Below are positions 12,831 to 25,048 of a DNA stretch of 64,000 nucleotides, in pieces. Origin of the DNA: Cucumis sativus. Its lineage: Eukaryota; Streptophyta; Magnoliopsida; Cucurbitales; Cucurbitaceae. Each line of letters begins with the position of its first letter. The stretch's first letter is position 1. The DNA lies in the NCBI RefSeq assembly GCF_000004075.3, contig NC_026661.2:19186307-19250306 (forward strand), in the 5' to 3' direction. Made by a program: the position numbers and the translations under genes. The notes under the pieces are model-generated. The model worked only from the letters and a program-made list of their open reading frames with translations. It was not told where the DNA came from and made no database searches.

Positions 12831-13952
12831 AAGAATATCTTTATAGTTATTTATCTGTTTACATCTTCATTACAACCATATCTGGATTTTTGCACACAGT
12901 ATCTAATTCACAACCTCTGGCGGACTATGTATTTTACAAAATTCCTGATCATGTAGGAGGCTGCATGAGAAGGTGGCTCTCATAACAGGAGCTGCCAGCG
13001 GTATTGGGGAAGAGACGGCCAGGCTATTTGTAGCCAATGGTGCTTTTGTTGTCATAGCTGACATCAACGATGAACTAGGCCAGAAAGTGGTTACGTCCAT
13101 TGGTGTCGACCGGGTTAACTTTCATCATTGTGATGTGAGAGACGAGAAGCAAGTTGAAGAAACGGTGAGCTATACTATCGAAAAACATGGCCACCTTGAC
13201 ATTCTTGTCAGCAATGCTGGCATTGTGGAGACGCCCTCTTCGATTCTAGAGCTTGACATGTCTAACTTTGACAATGTAATTTCGACCAACGTTCGAGGAG
13301 TATGTTATACTAATCCATATTTTACTCCATCATAGCCTCGTCATTTGACAATAATTTTGTTTAAGGTTTTATGTTTGTAAGCGATTGAAGTCTATCATTG
13401 ATTGTCATGGCTATATTTACAATTTTTGTTAAAAGGTTGCTACATGGAGTAGTATCGTATGAAGCCTCATGTTATATGTTTTAAATTCTTCTTAACCCAT
13501 GTATTCTTAAAATTACATTAAAGGTGCTTGCAACGATCAAACATGCTGGACGAGCAATGGTGAAGCAAAAAATACGAGGGTCAATCGTCTGCACGGGGAG
13601 CACGGCAGCGCTAATTTCCTTTAACCCATCATTAACGGCATACACAAGCTCAAAGCATGCGGTGTTAGGGTTGGTGAGGTCGAGCTGCGAGGAGCTGGGG
13701 ATGTATGGAATAAGGGTGAACTGCGTGTCACCCCACGGGTTGGCAACGCCGCTGGCTTGCCGGTGTTTGAATATGGAAGTGAGTGAGGTTGAGGAGAAAC
13801 TTAGTTCAATGGTAAGTTTGAAGGGTGTGGTGTTGAAGGCTAGCCATATAGCTGAAGCTGTTATGTTTCTTGCATCCGATGAATCAGTTTACATAAGTGG
13901 ACAAAACTTGATTGTTGATGGAGGCTTCACCGCGGTCAAACCATTAATGTAA
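12812..13952 (+). CDS. Short-chain dehydrogenase/reductase, copy 4
   Basis: Three exons: 12812-12828 (17 nt), 12957-13299 and 13524-13952, giving 262 aa. The start is MSNPTRRLHEKVALITG. The Gly found before Lys in the other copies (HGK/QGK) is Glu here, at the edge of beta strand 1. Intact motifs are TGAASGIG, Asp in ADIND, NAG, Ser146, Tyr160, Lys164 (YTSSK) and ISGQNLIVDGGF. The active-site loop is three residues longer than in copy 3 (ALISFNPSLT). The extra codon in exon 1 and the promoter are shared with copy 5, so the two form a pair. Predicted soluble NAD-dependent alcohol dehydrogenase; substrate unknown. Confidence 0.9.
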
Positions 13953-15850
13953 TGTCTTTAATTCTCTTTTCATTTACTATGTGAATCTGTGATGTATTCA
14001 ATTTCCAATAAGAGTTGATCAAGTTTGGAACCACAGCTAAGATATTTTGGATGTGTATTTAAGTTAGATCTCTTTATTATACAAATGAATCTTTTCATTT
14101 CGTCTTAAATCAAGCTAACTTTAATACGTTAAAATTGAAATGAAAATTTAAACTTTTTCATATCAATTGTATTTGGTTCTAATCGTTAAATAAAATAAAT
14201 TAGGCTTCGTCTCATATTATAAATATAAATATTGTTAATTAGTAACGTATAATATTCCTACCTACAACATATAACATATAAAAAAAATATGGAAACAAAA
14301 AAAGTTACTCTTAGAATACAAACAAAATCTCACAGTGATCACGAAAGGAAATGATCATTGGACATTAATTAAGTGTGATCAACAACAATCTTATTCATTA
14401 GTATGATACCTTTTGGAGTGAAACACAAAAGGCAAAACCATAACGGTTATGCCCAAAAGTAAACGAAAATATGAAATAATCGACATAAATATTATTGGGT
14501 TGAAAGAAAATTCATAAATTTTCATCACTAGTAGGGTTGCAACTAAATGTTTTTCGTCACTATAAATAATTTTGTCGCTCAAAGTATTAATTAACCATCC
14601 TATAATTATTGATTATAAAAATATAATTAATATTGGAATGTTAAGAATTGGAAATAAAAGTTTCATTTTTACCCATTTATTTACATAAAAATTATAGAAA
14701 AATGGACAAAAGATTAATTTTTTTTACTTTTAGTAGTTTTTAAATTGTAAATAGTTTACTTTTCTTATTATTATTTTTGCCCATAAAAATGATACGTACA
14801 AACGTATGAAGCACGTGTGAGAATACTAATTTGTGTTTATGAGAAAGAATATCTTCACGGGTGGTGATGTACAACAACTGTGTATTAATTTGTCAATTTA
14901 TTACTACTGTTTCTCCTTTTGGCTTCTAATACTTGGACATTCATCATGTGATTCCTGACATTTTTAATCCCTACAACACGAGCTAGAGATTTGTATTTTG
15001 GCTGCTAATTTCTTGAAATGGGTTTGTATCTCTTGTTAATAACGATTAGTTTTCAAAATATGAACAAGCCCAAGTTGATGTTTCAATCAAATTGTACTAG
15101 CTAGACTCGTAATCCTTGTAGCTTTAGCAAATAATCTATAAATAGTGAAAAGCTCATAGAAAGCTTAATACCCCAACCAGTTTAAAAAGAATTAATTCTT
15201 TTCTGATGTGGAAGTTTAGGCAATACTACAACCATATATAATATTCATAAATTTACGAAACTACCAAACTAAATTAGCTAATACCATTTGATGGGGAAAG
15301 ACCACCTACTCTACCACTACTGTGAAGAAATATAACAGAAAAATTTATATAAAAAAAAATGGTGATAAAAAGGAAAACACAAGAATAAATGTGGAAATTA
15401 AAAAAATCCGAAAAATCCACGTACCAAATTTAAAAGTAAAATTATGATCATAACTCATGGATATCTTATATGAATAACGTCTCTTAGATCACTTGTACTT
15501 TTTTTTTGTATCACTCATACAAAATGAAGGCATGACTAAGATTAAAGAGTTTTTAATGATGACAATTTGAAGCTAAACATTAGCTTCTTTTATAGTACTT
15601 GAAGCCCCGTTATTTTCTTAAGTTTTTTCAACGTGCGACAACTAGAATTTTAACATTTTGCAAAAACTCAATGCAAATTAGGCTATCACTTGCCAATATT
15701 TTGTCTTGTCACTTTCATATCTCAACAAGTCCATGAAAAATTTGTTTCATCTACGAGATGATATCTTTATGTATGATATGCAGCAAATGAATTTACATTT
15801 ATACAGTATGTAATGTCAATTTATTACTACTTTGTCCTTTCATAACTATA
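13953..15850. other. AT-rich intergenic DNA
   Basis: No gene, RNA or recognisable element is seen between SDR copies 4 and 5 except the duplicated promoter that begins at about 15855. Confidence 0.5.
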
Positions 15851-15854
15851 TTAA

Positions 15855-16060
15855 CCACAAGATTCTTGTGAACACATTCTATTAAGAGCTTCTACAAATA
15901 TCATTCAATCATGCATACATAAAAATCAGTTGAAATATATTCTTCTTTAAAAGAGCCTATATAAGCTTTGTGAAAATTTGAACATATATGCTCAAAAAGG
16001 TGAAAACACATAACAGCTTCAAGCTTGAGTAACATCTCAACAATGTCTAACCCAACAAGG
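15855..16060 (+). repeat. SDR promoter segment shared by copies 4 and 5, copy B
   Basis: Partner of 12645-12830; see that entry. It runs into the first exon of SDR copy 5. Confidence 0.75.
15958..15964 (+). promoter_or_regulatory. TATA box of SDR copy 5
   Basis: TATATAA, about 80 bases before the ATG at 16043, aligned with the TATA box of copy 4. Confidence 0.6.
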
Positions 16061-17200
16061 TAACAATATCTTTATATTTTCTCTCTTAATTTCAATTACA
16101 ACCATCTGGATTTTGCACACTATTTCTTCACAAGGGCTCTTTACTATTGTACAAAATTTCTCATGTAGGAGACTGCATGGGAAGGTGGCTCTCATAACCG
16201 GAGCTGCCAGCGGCATCGGTGAGGAGATTGCAAGGTTGTTTGCAGCCAATGGTGCTTTTGTTGTTGTTGCTGACATCGACGACAAACTAGGGCAGCAAGT
16301 GGTTGCATCCATCGGTATTGACCAAGCGAGCTTTTTTCATTGTGATGTCAGAGACGAGAAGCAAGTTGAAGAAATGGTGAGCTACACCGTCGAAAAACAT
16401 GGCCACCTTGACATTCTTGTCAGTAATGCTGGCATCTCGGGCTCTTCCTCTACAATTCTAGATCTCGACATGTCGAACTTCGACAATGTAATGTCGACCA
16501 ACGTCCGAGGAGTATGTTATATTATAACACTAAACTCAGAAATTTTAATTTTGATTCATTAGACAACAATTTCATTTTTCAGTTTTCTGTTCTGAAAACT
16601 TATATGCTTGTTTTTCCTTCCAAATTAACCATTGTTTTTCACATTCCCTAAAAAAAGAAAAGTTGAATTCTTTGTTAAATTCGATGAACACTTGTATGGA
16701 GCCATAAATGTTGGAAAAGTTATTGATATACATTAAAATATTATTTAACATGTGTATTCTTGAAATTAAAGGTGGTTGCGACGATTAAGCACGCTGGACG
16801 AGCAATGGTGAAGCAAAATATACGAGGGTCGATCATTTGTATAGCGAGCACGGGAGCACAAATTGCTGTGAATTTATCGTATATGTCCTACATAAGCTCA
16901 AAGCACGCAGTGTTGGGGGTGGTGAGGACGAGTTGCGGGGAGCTCGGAGCGTATGGGATTAGAGTGAACTGCGTGTCCCCGCACGGGGTGGCAACGGCGA
17001 TGTCGATTCAGGGTTTGAAGTTGAAAGCGACTGAGTTTGAAGAGGTTGTTTGTTCAAAGGCAAGCTTGAAGGGTGTGACACTGAAGGCTAGCCATATAGC
17101 TGAGGCTACTTTGTTTCTTGCATCTGAAGAATCAGTTTATATAAGTGGTCAAGACTTGGTCGTTGATGGTGGCTACACGGTGGTTAAACCATTGTTTTGA
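16043..17200 (+). CDS. Short-chain dehydrogenase/reductase, copy 5
   Basis: Three exons: 16043-16059 (17 nt), 16169-16511 and 16772-17200, giving 262 aa starting [17 protein letters not shown]. Intact motifs are TGAASGIG, Asp in ADIDDK, NAG, Ser146, Tyr160 and Lys164 (YISSK), and ISGQDLVVDGGY. The substrate-side loop differs most from its paralogues: AMSIQGLKLKA replaces the PLACxxLN-type sequence after GVAT. That loop lies over the active site in this fold, so a changed substrate range is possible. This is inference. It is the sister of copy 4 by promoter and exon structure. Confidence 0.9.
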
Positions 17201-19990
17201 ATTTGATGTCTCCCTTTTATTCTATGGTTTCAGTTCATAAATGTACTTTGAAAACACTTTTAGCTTTAAGATTAGAATTTATGGTTTCATAAAGATCATT
17301 ATGAAAGCATAATCCAATTTGGTACCATGATGATCATAAAACAAAATAGGGTTTAAATTCTGTCTTCTATTGGTAATAATATAATTTCTTATATATGAAG
17401 ATTTTTTTTACGTAACTTATATATTTCATAAATGTACTAAAATTTAGTAACTTCATATTCTCTCTTCATCTTCTAATTTTATAATATTTTAAATAAGAAA
17501 TACATAATTTCATACATTGATTACATAATCTTTCTCATCCATAAAATTTTCATAAAATGTTTACTTATTTACTTATTATTTATTAACCACGTGGTTGATA
17601 TTTAACTAATTATATAACGTTATTTTAAATGTTAAAATTTTTAAATATAGCAAAACGAACAAAAATATTTACAAAATATAATAGAATTTTAAACTCTATT
17701 AATAATAGTCTATCAATAATTATCAATTTAAGAGATTTTGTTTATCTTCTTTTATGTTTTTGTACCTAAAAAAGGCGACAATAATGATAGTTTGATTCAT
17801 AAGATGATATATTATATAAATCATCTTGTTGATACAATTATCAAATATGTCTCGCTTTATTTCTAAAAAAATTTAAATGTATACGGGTTGATTCTTGCTT
17901 TTGTTTATACAGTGCAACAATTTTTCGTATTTTTGAAGATATTTTCTTCCTTACGTAGATTTTCGCAAGATTTTGAAAAGAAAAGTATTTTGAAAGTTCA
18001 TATCCCACACAATAAACTTTTTCTTACAATTTGGTATTAATATTATTATATTATACTTATTTCTAACAGAAATGATTGATAACAAATATCAAAAAAGTAA
18101 ATGTATTCAAACTTTTGGGTAAAATAACAATTTATTAGGTTATTCGTATGAAGAGCAAACAAGTTTATACAGTAGCGTAACTTATAAATAATGTATTTAA
18201 CATTTATTTATCAAAAAATATTTATAAATATAGTAAAATTTCTAATTACAAAATAAGAACGGTTATAGGTTTTAGGCTATAGGTTTTTCTTTATAAGTTT
18301 GGCACTTATGGCCTCTCAACGTCCAAGAAGGAATGCCTTTTGGATTTACTATACATAATAATTGGTTTAGTTCGGTTGGTATACGCCTTCTGAATTTGAA
18401 TTCAAATTATTATATATAAGTTATTGATTTAATGTTTTTGATGATTGATGTTTTGATGATACGTGTATGATTTAAGAACACATTCTTTACGAGTTATGGT
18501 ATGTTACACACATTCACACATGCATATATAGAGAGAGGACCTACCATATGTAGATCATTCATTTTCCTTCTACCACAACTATTCAATCAAAAAGAAAAAA
18601 AATGTCTTTTTAATTTGTTTTCGAAAATGTCAGCCACTTGAAAATTTGTTTTGTTTTGTTTTTGAAAATGTTAGTCACTTGCTCGAGCACCACACCTATT
18701 TTCTTCCTTGGAAAGTTGTGGACATCTACATCATGATTTTCATTCATTATTTAATTCAATCATGGAATTTTCAAAATAATAATCCATTTGTATAATATTA
18801 CTTTAAATAATTTTAATTTCTATTTTTGAAACAATTGGTAAAAATGATAGGTATATGGTTGGCTCTCACATTAATATTAATGTCATTGTATTGGGGGTTA
18901 TATTCAAGTAGAGATTTTTTTTTTTAAATTGTAGGAATATGTTATTTATTCTTTAAAATATACACATCAATTTTTTTTTTTAAATTTTGTGTACTTAACA
19001 TCTTAAAAAAAGAAGTTGGGGAGACTTTTTCACTCAAATCTCTCCAACTTTTATTCTGCCCTAATTTATCCCAAAAATTGTAAAAAAAACATTACCGTAA
19101 ACTTCATAATTTCTATAAAATAAAATTGTACCCAAGAAGTTTTTTTTTAATATCACAAAATAAGCTATTTTTCCTTTTTAAAAAATAAAAATTTGACAAA
19201 AAGAGAAAAGGAAAAAAATGTATGTGAACAACTATATGATTCATGGTCGTCCATTTGTCCAAACATTATGTTTAAAGAACATACATGTTGAATATGAGGA
19301 ATATGAATTTCATGTTAATTAAGTCTAACAAATAAAATATCTTCTTCTATCGATTTGATCAAAATTAACACTCCTTTCCCACCTCACAAGTCACAACAAT
19401 AATTAACTAGATCACAAACAATATATTACTTTGAATAATTTTGTCAAAATTCTTAAAATCTTCTTTAAAATATGATTGTAGCTCTTATAAATAATGTCAT
19501 GACATATATCTCATTGGTCAATTCTAAAATAACTTTTTTACCTGCTTTGAGATCATGTGAGATTGTAATTAACATATTTGTTTTGAGGCTTTGAGCTACA
19601 ACATGGTGAAATGAATAATATAGGTGAAAATGAGTACAAGATGTGATATACTTAGAGGTCAATATTATGTTTCTAACAAAAGAAAGAAAAAAAAACTCCT
19701 ATAATCTCATTATTCCCTTAAATTATAGAAACAACCAAAAATAATAATAATCAAACCCAAATTATTATTAGTATGTTATACATCATGCAAATAATTAAAA
19801 AATATATAGCAAATTTGAATCCAATTATTAAAGTTTATAAGTGATATATACTATAGTTTAACACCAATAAAATTCGTTATATTTATAATTTTTCAAAAAA
19901 ATTATATAATTAATTATTGAATAACAAAATCCAAAAATATTTATGGTTCTAATATGAAAAGTCCAAGCATTAAAATACTTTTATAATTTT
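17201..19990. other. Long AT-rich intergenic stretch
   Basis: I see no coding frame with family resemblance, no RNA gene and no clear element ends. Around 17640-17740 there is a weak match to the CTATCA-type repeat (TCTATCAATAATTATCAA). Confidence 0.45.
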
Positions 19991-19994
19991 TCAT

Positions 19995-20750
19995 ATTTAT
20001 CTTTTTTATCACAATTCGTCATTTCTCTTTCTTTTTTTTCTTTGTGTGTAATTTCTCTTCTTCTAGATTTTTTTTATCTTCTCTTCCAAATTTCTTTTCT
20101 TATATTTTTAGACGATTTATTATTATGTTTAAATCTTCACTATCTTCTTCATCATTTTCGACAAGATTTTTTTGAAACTATTTCACAATTGTTTTAATAT
20201 TCTTTTTCATTTTTCTCATGTTCGAGAATATCAACATCTTATTTAAATATCATTTTAAATTATCAACATGATAGTTTAAATTTGAAGCATTTTTTCATAT
20301 AATTTAAATCGAACTACACAATCGTGTCGACATACGTGATCTAAACAACTGTTTACCATAGTCAACACGATCGTTAGATTTGAAGTTTTAACGATCATAT
20401 ACATTATACTACATGATCGATTATCATAATCAACACGATCGTTTGTCATGATCAACACAATAGTTTAACATGATTAACACGATCGTTTAAACATGAAGTC
20501 TTTTTCCACATCGTTACAGAAAATATATCAATCGTGTATCATGACCTAAAAGATCATAGGTCATTCATTTAGACTGTACTACATGATCATTTAGAGAAGA
20601 ATAGATATTACTCATGCACGCATGTGGCCAATTAACCATGTGTTGATTAGAACATTTTTTATACTTTTTATTGTGGGTTTGTGAGTTTTTTTTTTTTTCG
20701 TTTTCGAAATTGTTCTACACAGTGTAAATATTTCACTAATTTGATATATT
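19995..20750 (+). repeat. Dispersed GATCGTG-bearing repeat, copy 2, with internal 22-bp tandem
   Basis: It has the same pyrimidine-rich start as 11505 and the same end (TTTTCGAAATTGTTC, then CAGTGTAAATATTT). The middle is expanded by a 22-bp tandem of CAACACGATCGTTT-type units at 20431-20452, 20453-20474 and 20475-20496, with looser copies upstream from about 20360. It contains no coding frame. Confidence 0.55.
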
Positions 20751-21157
20751 TTTGGCTCATGGGTAGGAGGCATGCTTTAAAAACATTTTTATCCAATCTT
20801 GCGTTGAACTCCTAACGTTGATGATTTTGTATTTTATTTTTTATATTTTTTATATTTATATCTATCATCTTTGATTTCTAGACAAGTAGATTGGAAAGTG
20901 ACAATCGAACTAGCTGCTACACAATAGAGAAAGTTGAAATTTGATCCCATTATTACTTTATTAATTGAAGTAAACATGTTTACAACGTTTGGAATTAAAT
21001 AAATTATACTCACATTAATTATTACTTATAAATTCTAAGAGTATAAAGAAATCAATCAAAGTACAAAATAGATTTTTTTTTTTTCAAAATAATGTGTTTT
21101 TAAAAATAATTGATATTTTTAGGGTAGGCGCAAAACAAATCTCAAAATTAGGGTAGC

Positions 21158-21183
21158 GAAGTCGTATACCGGGTACACGACTC
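21158..21183. repeat. Imperfect palindrome, GTCGTATACC/GGGTACACGAC
   Basis: GAAGTCGTATACC is followed at once by GGGTACACGACTC, its near inverse. It belongs to the family of palindromes flanking the PMD relic. Confidence 0.75.
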
Positions 21184-21260
21184 CAGTACATCTGTACCTT
21201 ATGGCATACAGTTTGACAGTCAACAATGTCGTTGACTACCAATTTTGTCGCGTACCGGCG

Positions 21261-21283
21261 AAGTCGTGTACAGTACACGACTT
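21261..21283. repeat. Perfect 11-bp-arm palindrome AAGTCGTGTAC/GTACACGACTT
   Basis: The two 11-base arms are exact inverted copies around a single A. It lies 80 bases after the related palindrome at 21158. Confidence 0.85.
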
Positions 21284-24199
21284 ACCGTCTCTAAAACCCT
21301 AATTTCGTAGCATTTTGCCTTCATTGCAAATTAAAATCCTCCTTCTGCCTTTCGTTTTCTCTTGTCTTCTTCAACGTTCTCCTTTATCTTCTTCAACAAG
21401 ATCTATCTATGCTTCCATCTTACATAAAAAATCAGTCACCCCTTCCATTCTTCACACAAAAAATCATTCACTCATTCCATTTTTCACCAAAAGTCACAAA
21501 AGAAAAAATATATATATATATTCTTCCTCTCCATTTTTTCTCTTCGTTTTTCATCACAAGTATGTTTATTTAACTAAATCGTAGTCTCGGTACACAATTT
21601 TGTTGTAAAAATAATTTAATTTATGTTTGTTATTTGATTTTATTATTTTGTTGTTAAAATAACTTAATCTATTTTGCAGTTGGTTTTCTTCAAATCCTCC
21701 CATTTTTCTTTCCATTTTTTTCATCACAAGCTATGTTTACTTAACTAAATCACTAAAGAGTATGTTGAAGAAAGTTTGTTATTTGATTTTTTATTTTGTT
21801 TGTTAAAATTATTTAAATAATTTAATTTAGGTTTGTTATTTGATTTGACTATTTTGTTTGTAAAATTTTCTTGAATGGAGTTATATTAATGTGTGCATAT
21901 TGTTATATTATTTGGATTTAGAATATGTAAACCATGAAAGGGAAAAAGAACAAGGAGAGGGGTAGTGTGTGTTTTGATTTGGTAAAAAAATGAGAAGAAG
22001 AAGAGGAGGAGAAGGCATTGTTGGCTTTTTATTTTGTTTTAGAAATTCAACGAACGAAAAGATAAGATAGACATAATTATTTCAATAAATAACATTAACA
22101 GCGAGCATTCATTATCTCCACCTAATACCAACTCTTCTTCTATGAACACACTTCTCTCCTCTTCGAATTCGTAGCCTAATCTTTTTGACCTACACTCCAA
22201 TATTAAATAAAAGTTTGAGACAACTAATTAATAGAGTGGAAAAAATGTTTATCACATTATCATACTTTTCTTCATGTTCCAATGTAAGTCTATGAATTAC
22301 TTGCTTTTCCCATTAAACCATTAAACTTTTAAATTTATAGTTTGTTGAAATTGACATTTTATAATTGAGCTATAATTTTAATTTCATTTTCCAATCAAAA
22401 GTTTCAATATAGAAGTTTGTCCAGAGGGTTGAAGTTATTTTTATTAATCAAAAGGTAATTACCAAGACTTTGCATAATAAAATGATCTTACAAAATAAAT
22501 AAAAAAAATATTGTTTAAATAATAATCTTATTTTTATGGTTTTAATTTTGTATTTCTCCAACTTTAGTTCGTTTTAATTCGTTTACTTTAAAAAAATATG
22601 TGTTCGTCTTATACATTAAACTTTGTAAAAGTTATCATATTCTCTTCATTCTTTTTTTAAAGGATAAAATCTGACATTTTTTTATTGGTATCTCAATTAA
22701 AATAATTGAAGTTAAAAGTTTATGGTAAAAGAACAAATATTTTTAAAACACAATAATAAAAAGTGAACAATTTTTTAAGAAGTATTTACATAGATTGAAG
22801 TAAGATTTAAATCTATTGATGCAAATGTTCATATAATTTCTCTTGCATTTGTTAATATGGAAATGGAAAACATGTTCAGTTGGTCATAGTTCTTTAATTC
22901 ATGCATTGCGTCAATACGTTACTGATCGAGATGGTTATGCAAATGCCACCAGTTTTTTGCTCCACAGATTTGGTCCTGCACCAAATTGATTTAAGAGGAA
23001 AACACGATCGAGATTGGCGAAGGATTCATGCGGAGCATATAGCAATATGACATTCGCGATATAATTTTTGTGTAGAAGCAGTAGCTACACACAAGCCGAC
23101 AATATTAGATAACTATTTTCGATGGTACTCGTCGATTACCAGACGCTTCATCACACCTGAAGGCGCTCTTTGTTATCACGTGGTAAAAATTTTAATATGA
23201 TTTGTTTTATAAATTTTATACCAGCATGCACATGTTTTTTATTATATTATTTGCATTTGTTCAGAATAATTTTGTTCAAGACTTACATTCTTTTTTTATG
23301 AAAAATAATTTATAAATTTTGAGCTCAACGTGTGACGAAGCCATAGAAGATATATAACAAATTATTCAGCGGACCCAACGACTAAATGTTGCCGACACAT
23401 ATCGTAGATGCATTCGATGTAGACGACGACAAGGTGATGATGTTGTAGAAAGAGACGGAGAAAATCCTTAGTTTATATAATTTTTAAAATTTACTAAATG
23501 TTTAATAAAGTTGTATATTAGTATTTAAAATATAAACTAGACTTTTTAAAATTAATTATTTTAAAATGAAACTAATGTGATTTAGACGTAAGAATCTTAA
23601 AAATATCAAAATATAATAATGTTTAAGAGAATAGAGAATAAAGTACAAGAATCTTAAAATTTTCTAAATAAGACTATATAAAATTAAATTAATAATAGTA
23701 CAATGTTTATAAGTATAAAAAAAAGTTTAGATTTAATAAAATCGTGATAGTAAATAAAATAATATAAAATTTTATATTAAGATTCTTCCAAAAAAAACAC
23801 CATTAACTATTTGATTAGTAAAATCAAGTCACATATTAGTATTTTTATGGAAAAAGCATTCCAAATTTGAAAACTTTCAAATACCATAAAGGTTCAACTT
23901 TCTTTAATTTTACATAAGCATAAAAAACAAAAAATTTTGTTCTACTCCCCATTACAAAGTATCGAAATTAGCAAAATGGGAAAGAAAAAAAATAAGTAAT
24001 TGCATTAACCAATAAAACCTACTTAATTGGTCATGTCCATGTTCCTAATCAAGTTTGTTATAGTGAATTAACAAGAATTAAACCCCCAAAGGAAAAAAGG
24101 GTCGAATCTTAGTTATGATATTTCTCGGTAATATGATGATCATTAATTAAAAAAATCGAATACTCTCTTCTTCTTCTCCCCACTTTCATTCGCTCTCTC

Positions 24200-24545
24200 T
24201 TTTCTTTCCCTTCTCCTTTTGAACCTTGTTCACTCGTTAAAGCTTTCTAAGAGCAGCACCCTAATTACGAGATATACGGTCTTTAGGGAATCCAAAAAAA
24301 AGAAAGGAAAAAAAGGTGAAAAGAATATTGAATCTGTGGGCAGTGCACATAAACACGATGGTGCGTATATCCTCTACTCCTGCATTCCTGCACTGCGGTC
24401 AAGCTCTTTCTTTGTCTGATTCTTTCCTAAAGATTATCCAGCTGTTAGTAATCAAAGTGAAAATCAAATTCCTCTCTCCTTCCAATATTTTCGAGCACCT
24501 CCACTCTATCCCGGGGGAGCTTGGATCATCGCCTTAAATAACCTC
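24200..24545 (+). other. Unassigned stretch of more balanced composition
   Basis: Open frames of about 70 codons overlap here, and the base composition is less AT-rich than the surroundings. I recognise no family and no splice pattern. It lies between the PMD coding relic and the right-hand palindrome, so it may be part of that element. Confidence 0.25.
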
Positions 24546-24647
24546 ATCATATGCAACTTTATCATTCATCTCTTTTGGAGTGTCGATATAAAAAAAAAAA
24601 AAAAAGACTACGTAAATTACATATTTAAACTTTCTTTTTTATTATAG

Positions 24648-24674
24648 AAGTCATGTACCCCGTACGCGACTTCT
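24648..24674. repeat. Imperfect palindrome GAAGTCATGTACCC/CGTACGCGACTTC
   Basis: This is the same palindrome family as at 21158 and 21261, on the other side of the PMD relic and about 375 bases before SDR copy 6. Confidence 0.75.
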
Positions 24675-25048
24675 CCCACATAATCCTTTCCACGTGGTAA
24701 AAATGGATGACATGGATTAAGAGACGCTATTTTTGGCAATAGTTAGTCCATTCACTCTAATTTTGTTATTTTTTCATACACTACCTCATTTTTTACATTA
24801 ATTTTTTACATTCCTTCCGGTTAATACTTTTCTCAACAAAAGTTATAATAATATTTTCTTTCACTAAATTTCCCATTTTCGTTATTCCTTCTCCTTTCCC
24901 CAAAAGGCCACCCTTCTCCTTATTCCTTTCCTTCCCCGAAACGGCATCCTCAGTATTAATATAACAGATCGCTCTTCCACTCGAATTCTCCAACCCCATC
25001 AAAGTCAAACAAAAAAAAAATCTCTCATTTCCCAACTTCTCATCGGCA

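Larger units (their letters stand above)
21110..24680 (+). mobile_element. Relic of a plant-mobile-domain (PMD) element
   Basis: The stretch at about 22870-23470 encodes recognisable pieces of the plant mobile domain protein that plant genomes often label 'serine/threonine-protein phosphatase 7 long form homolog'. Visible pieces include LHQIDLRGKHDRDWRRIHAE, YFRWYSSITRRFITPEGA and, after an apparent intron, QRTQRLNVADTYRR. PMD proteins are related to MAIN/MAIL1 and are often carried by transposable elements. The coding part is broken and incomplete. Imperfect GTCGTGTAC palindromes lie on both sides (21158-21183, 21261-21283 and 24648-24674), and the limits given follow them. That these mark element ends is inference. 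Treated as a fossil. Confidence 0.65.

Noticed and set aside
20260-20600. GATCGT repeats as a CRISPR-like array
   Set aside because: The units are directly adjacent without spacers, degenerate, and in a plant nuclear genome; they form a simple tandem repeat.
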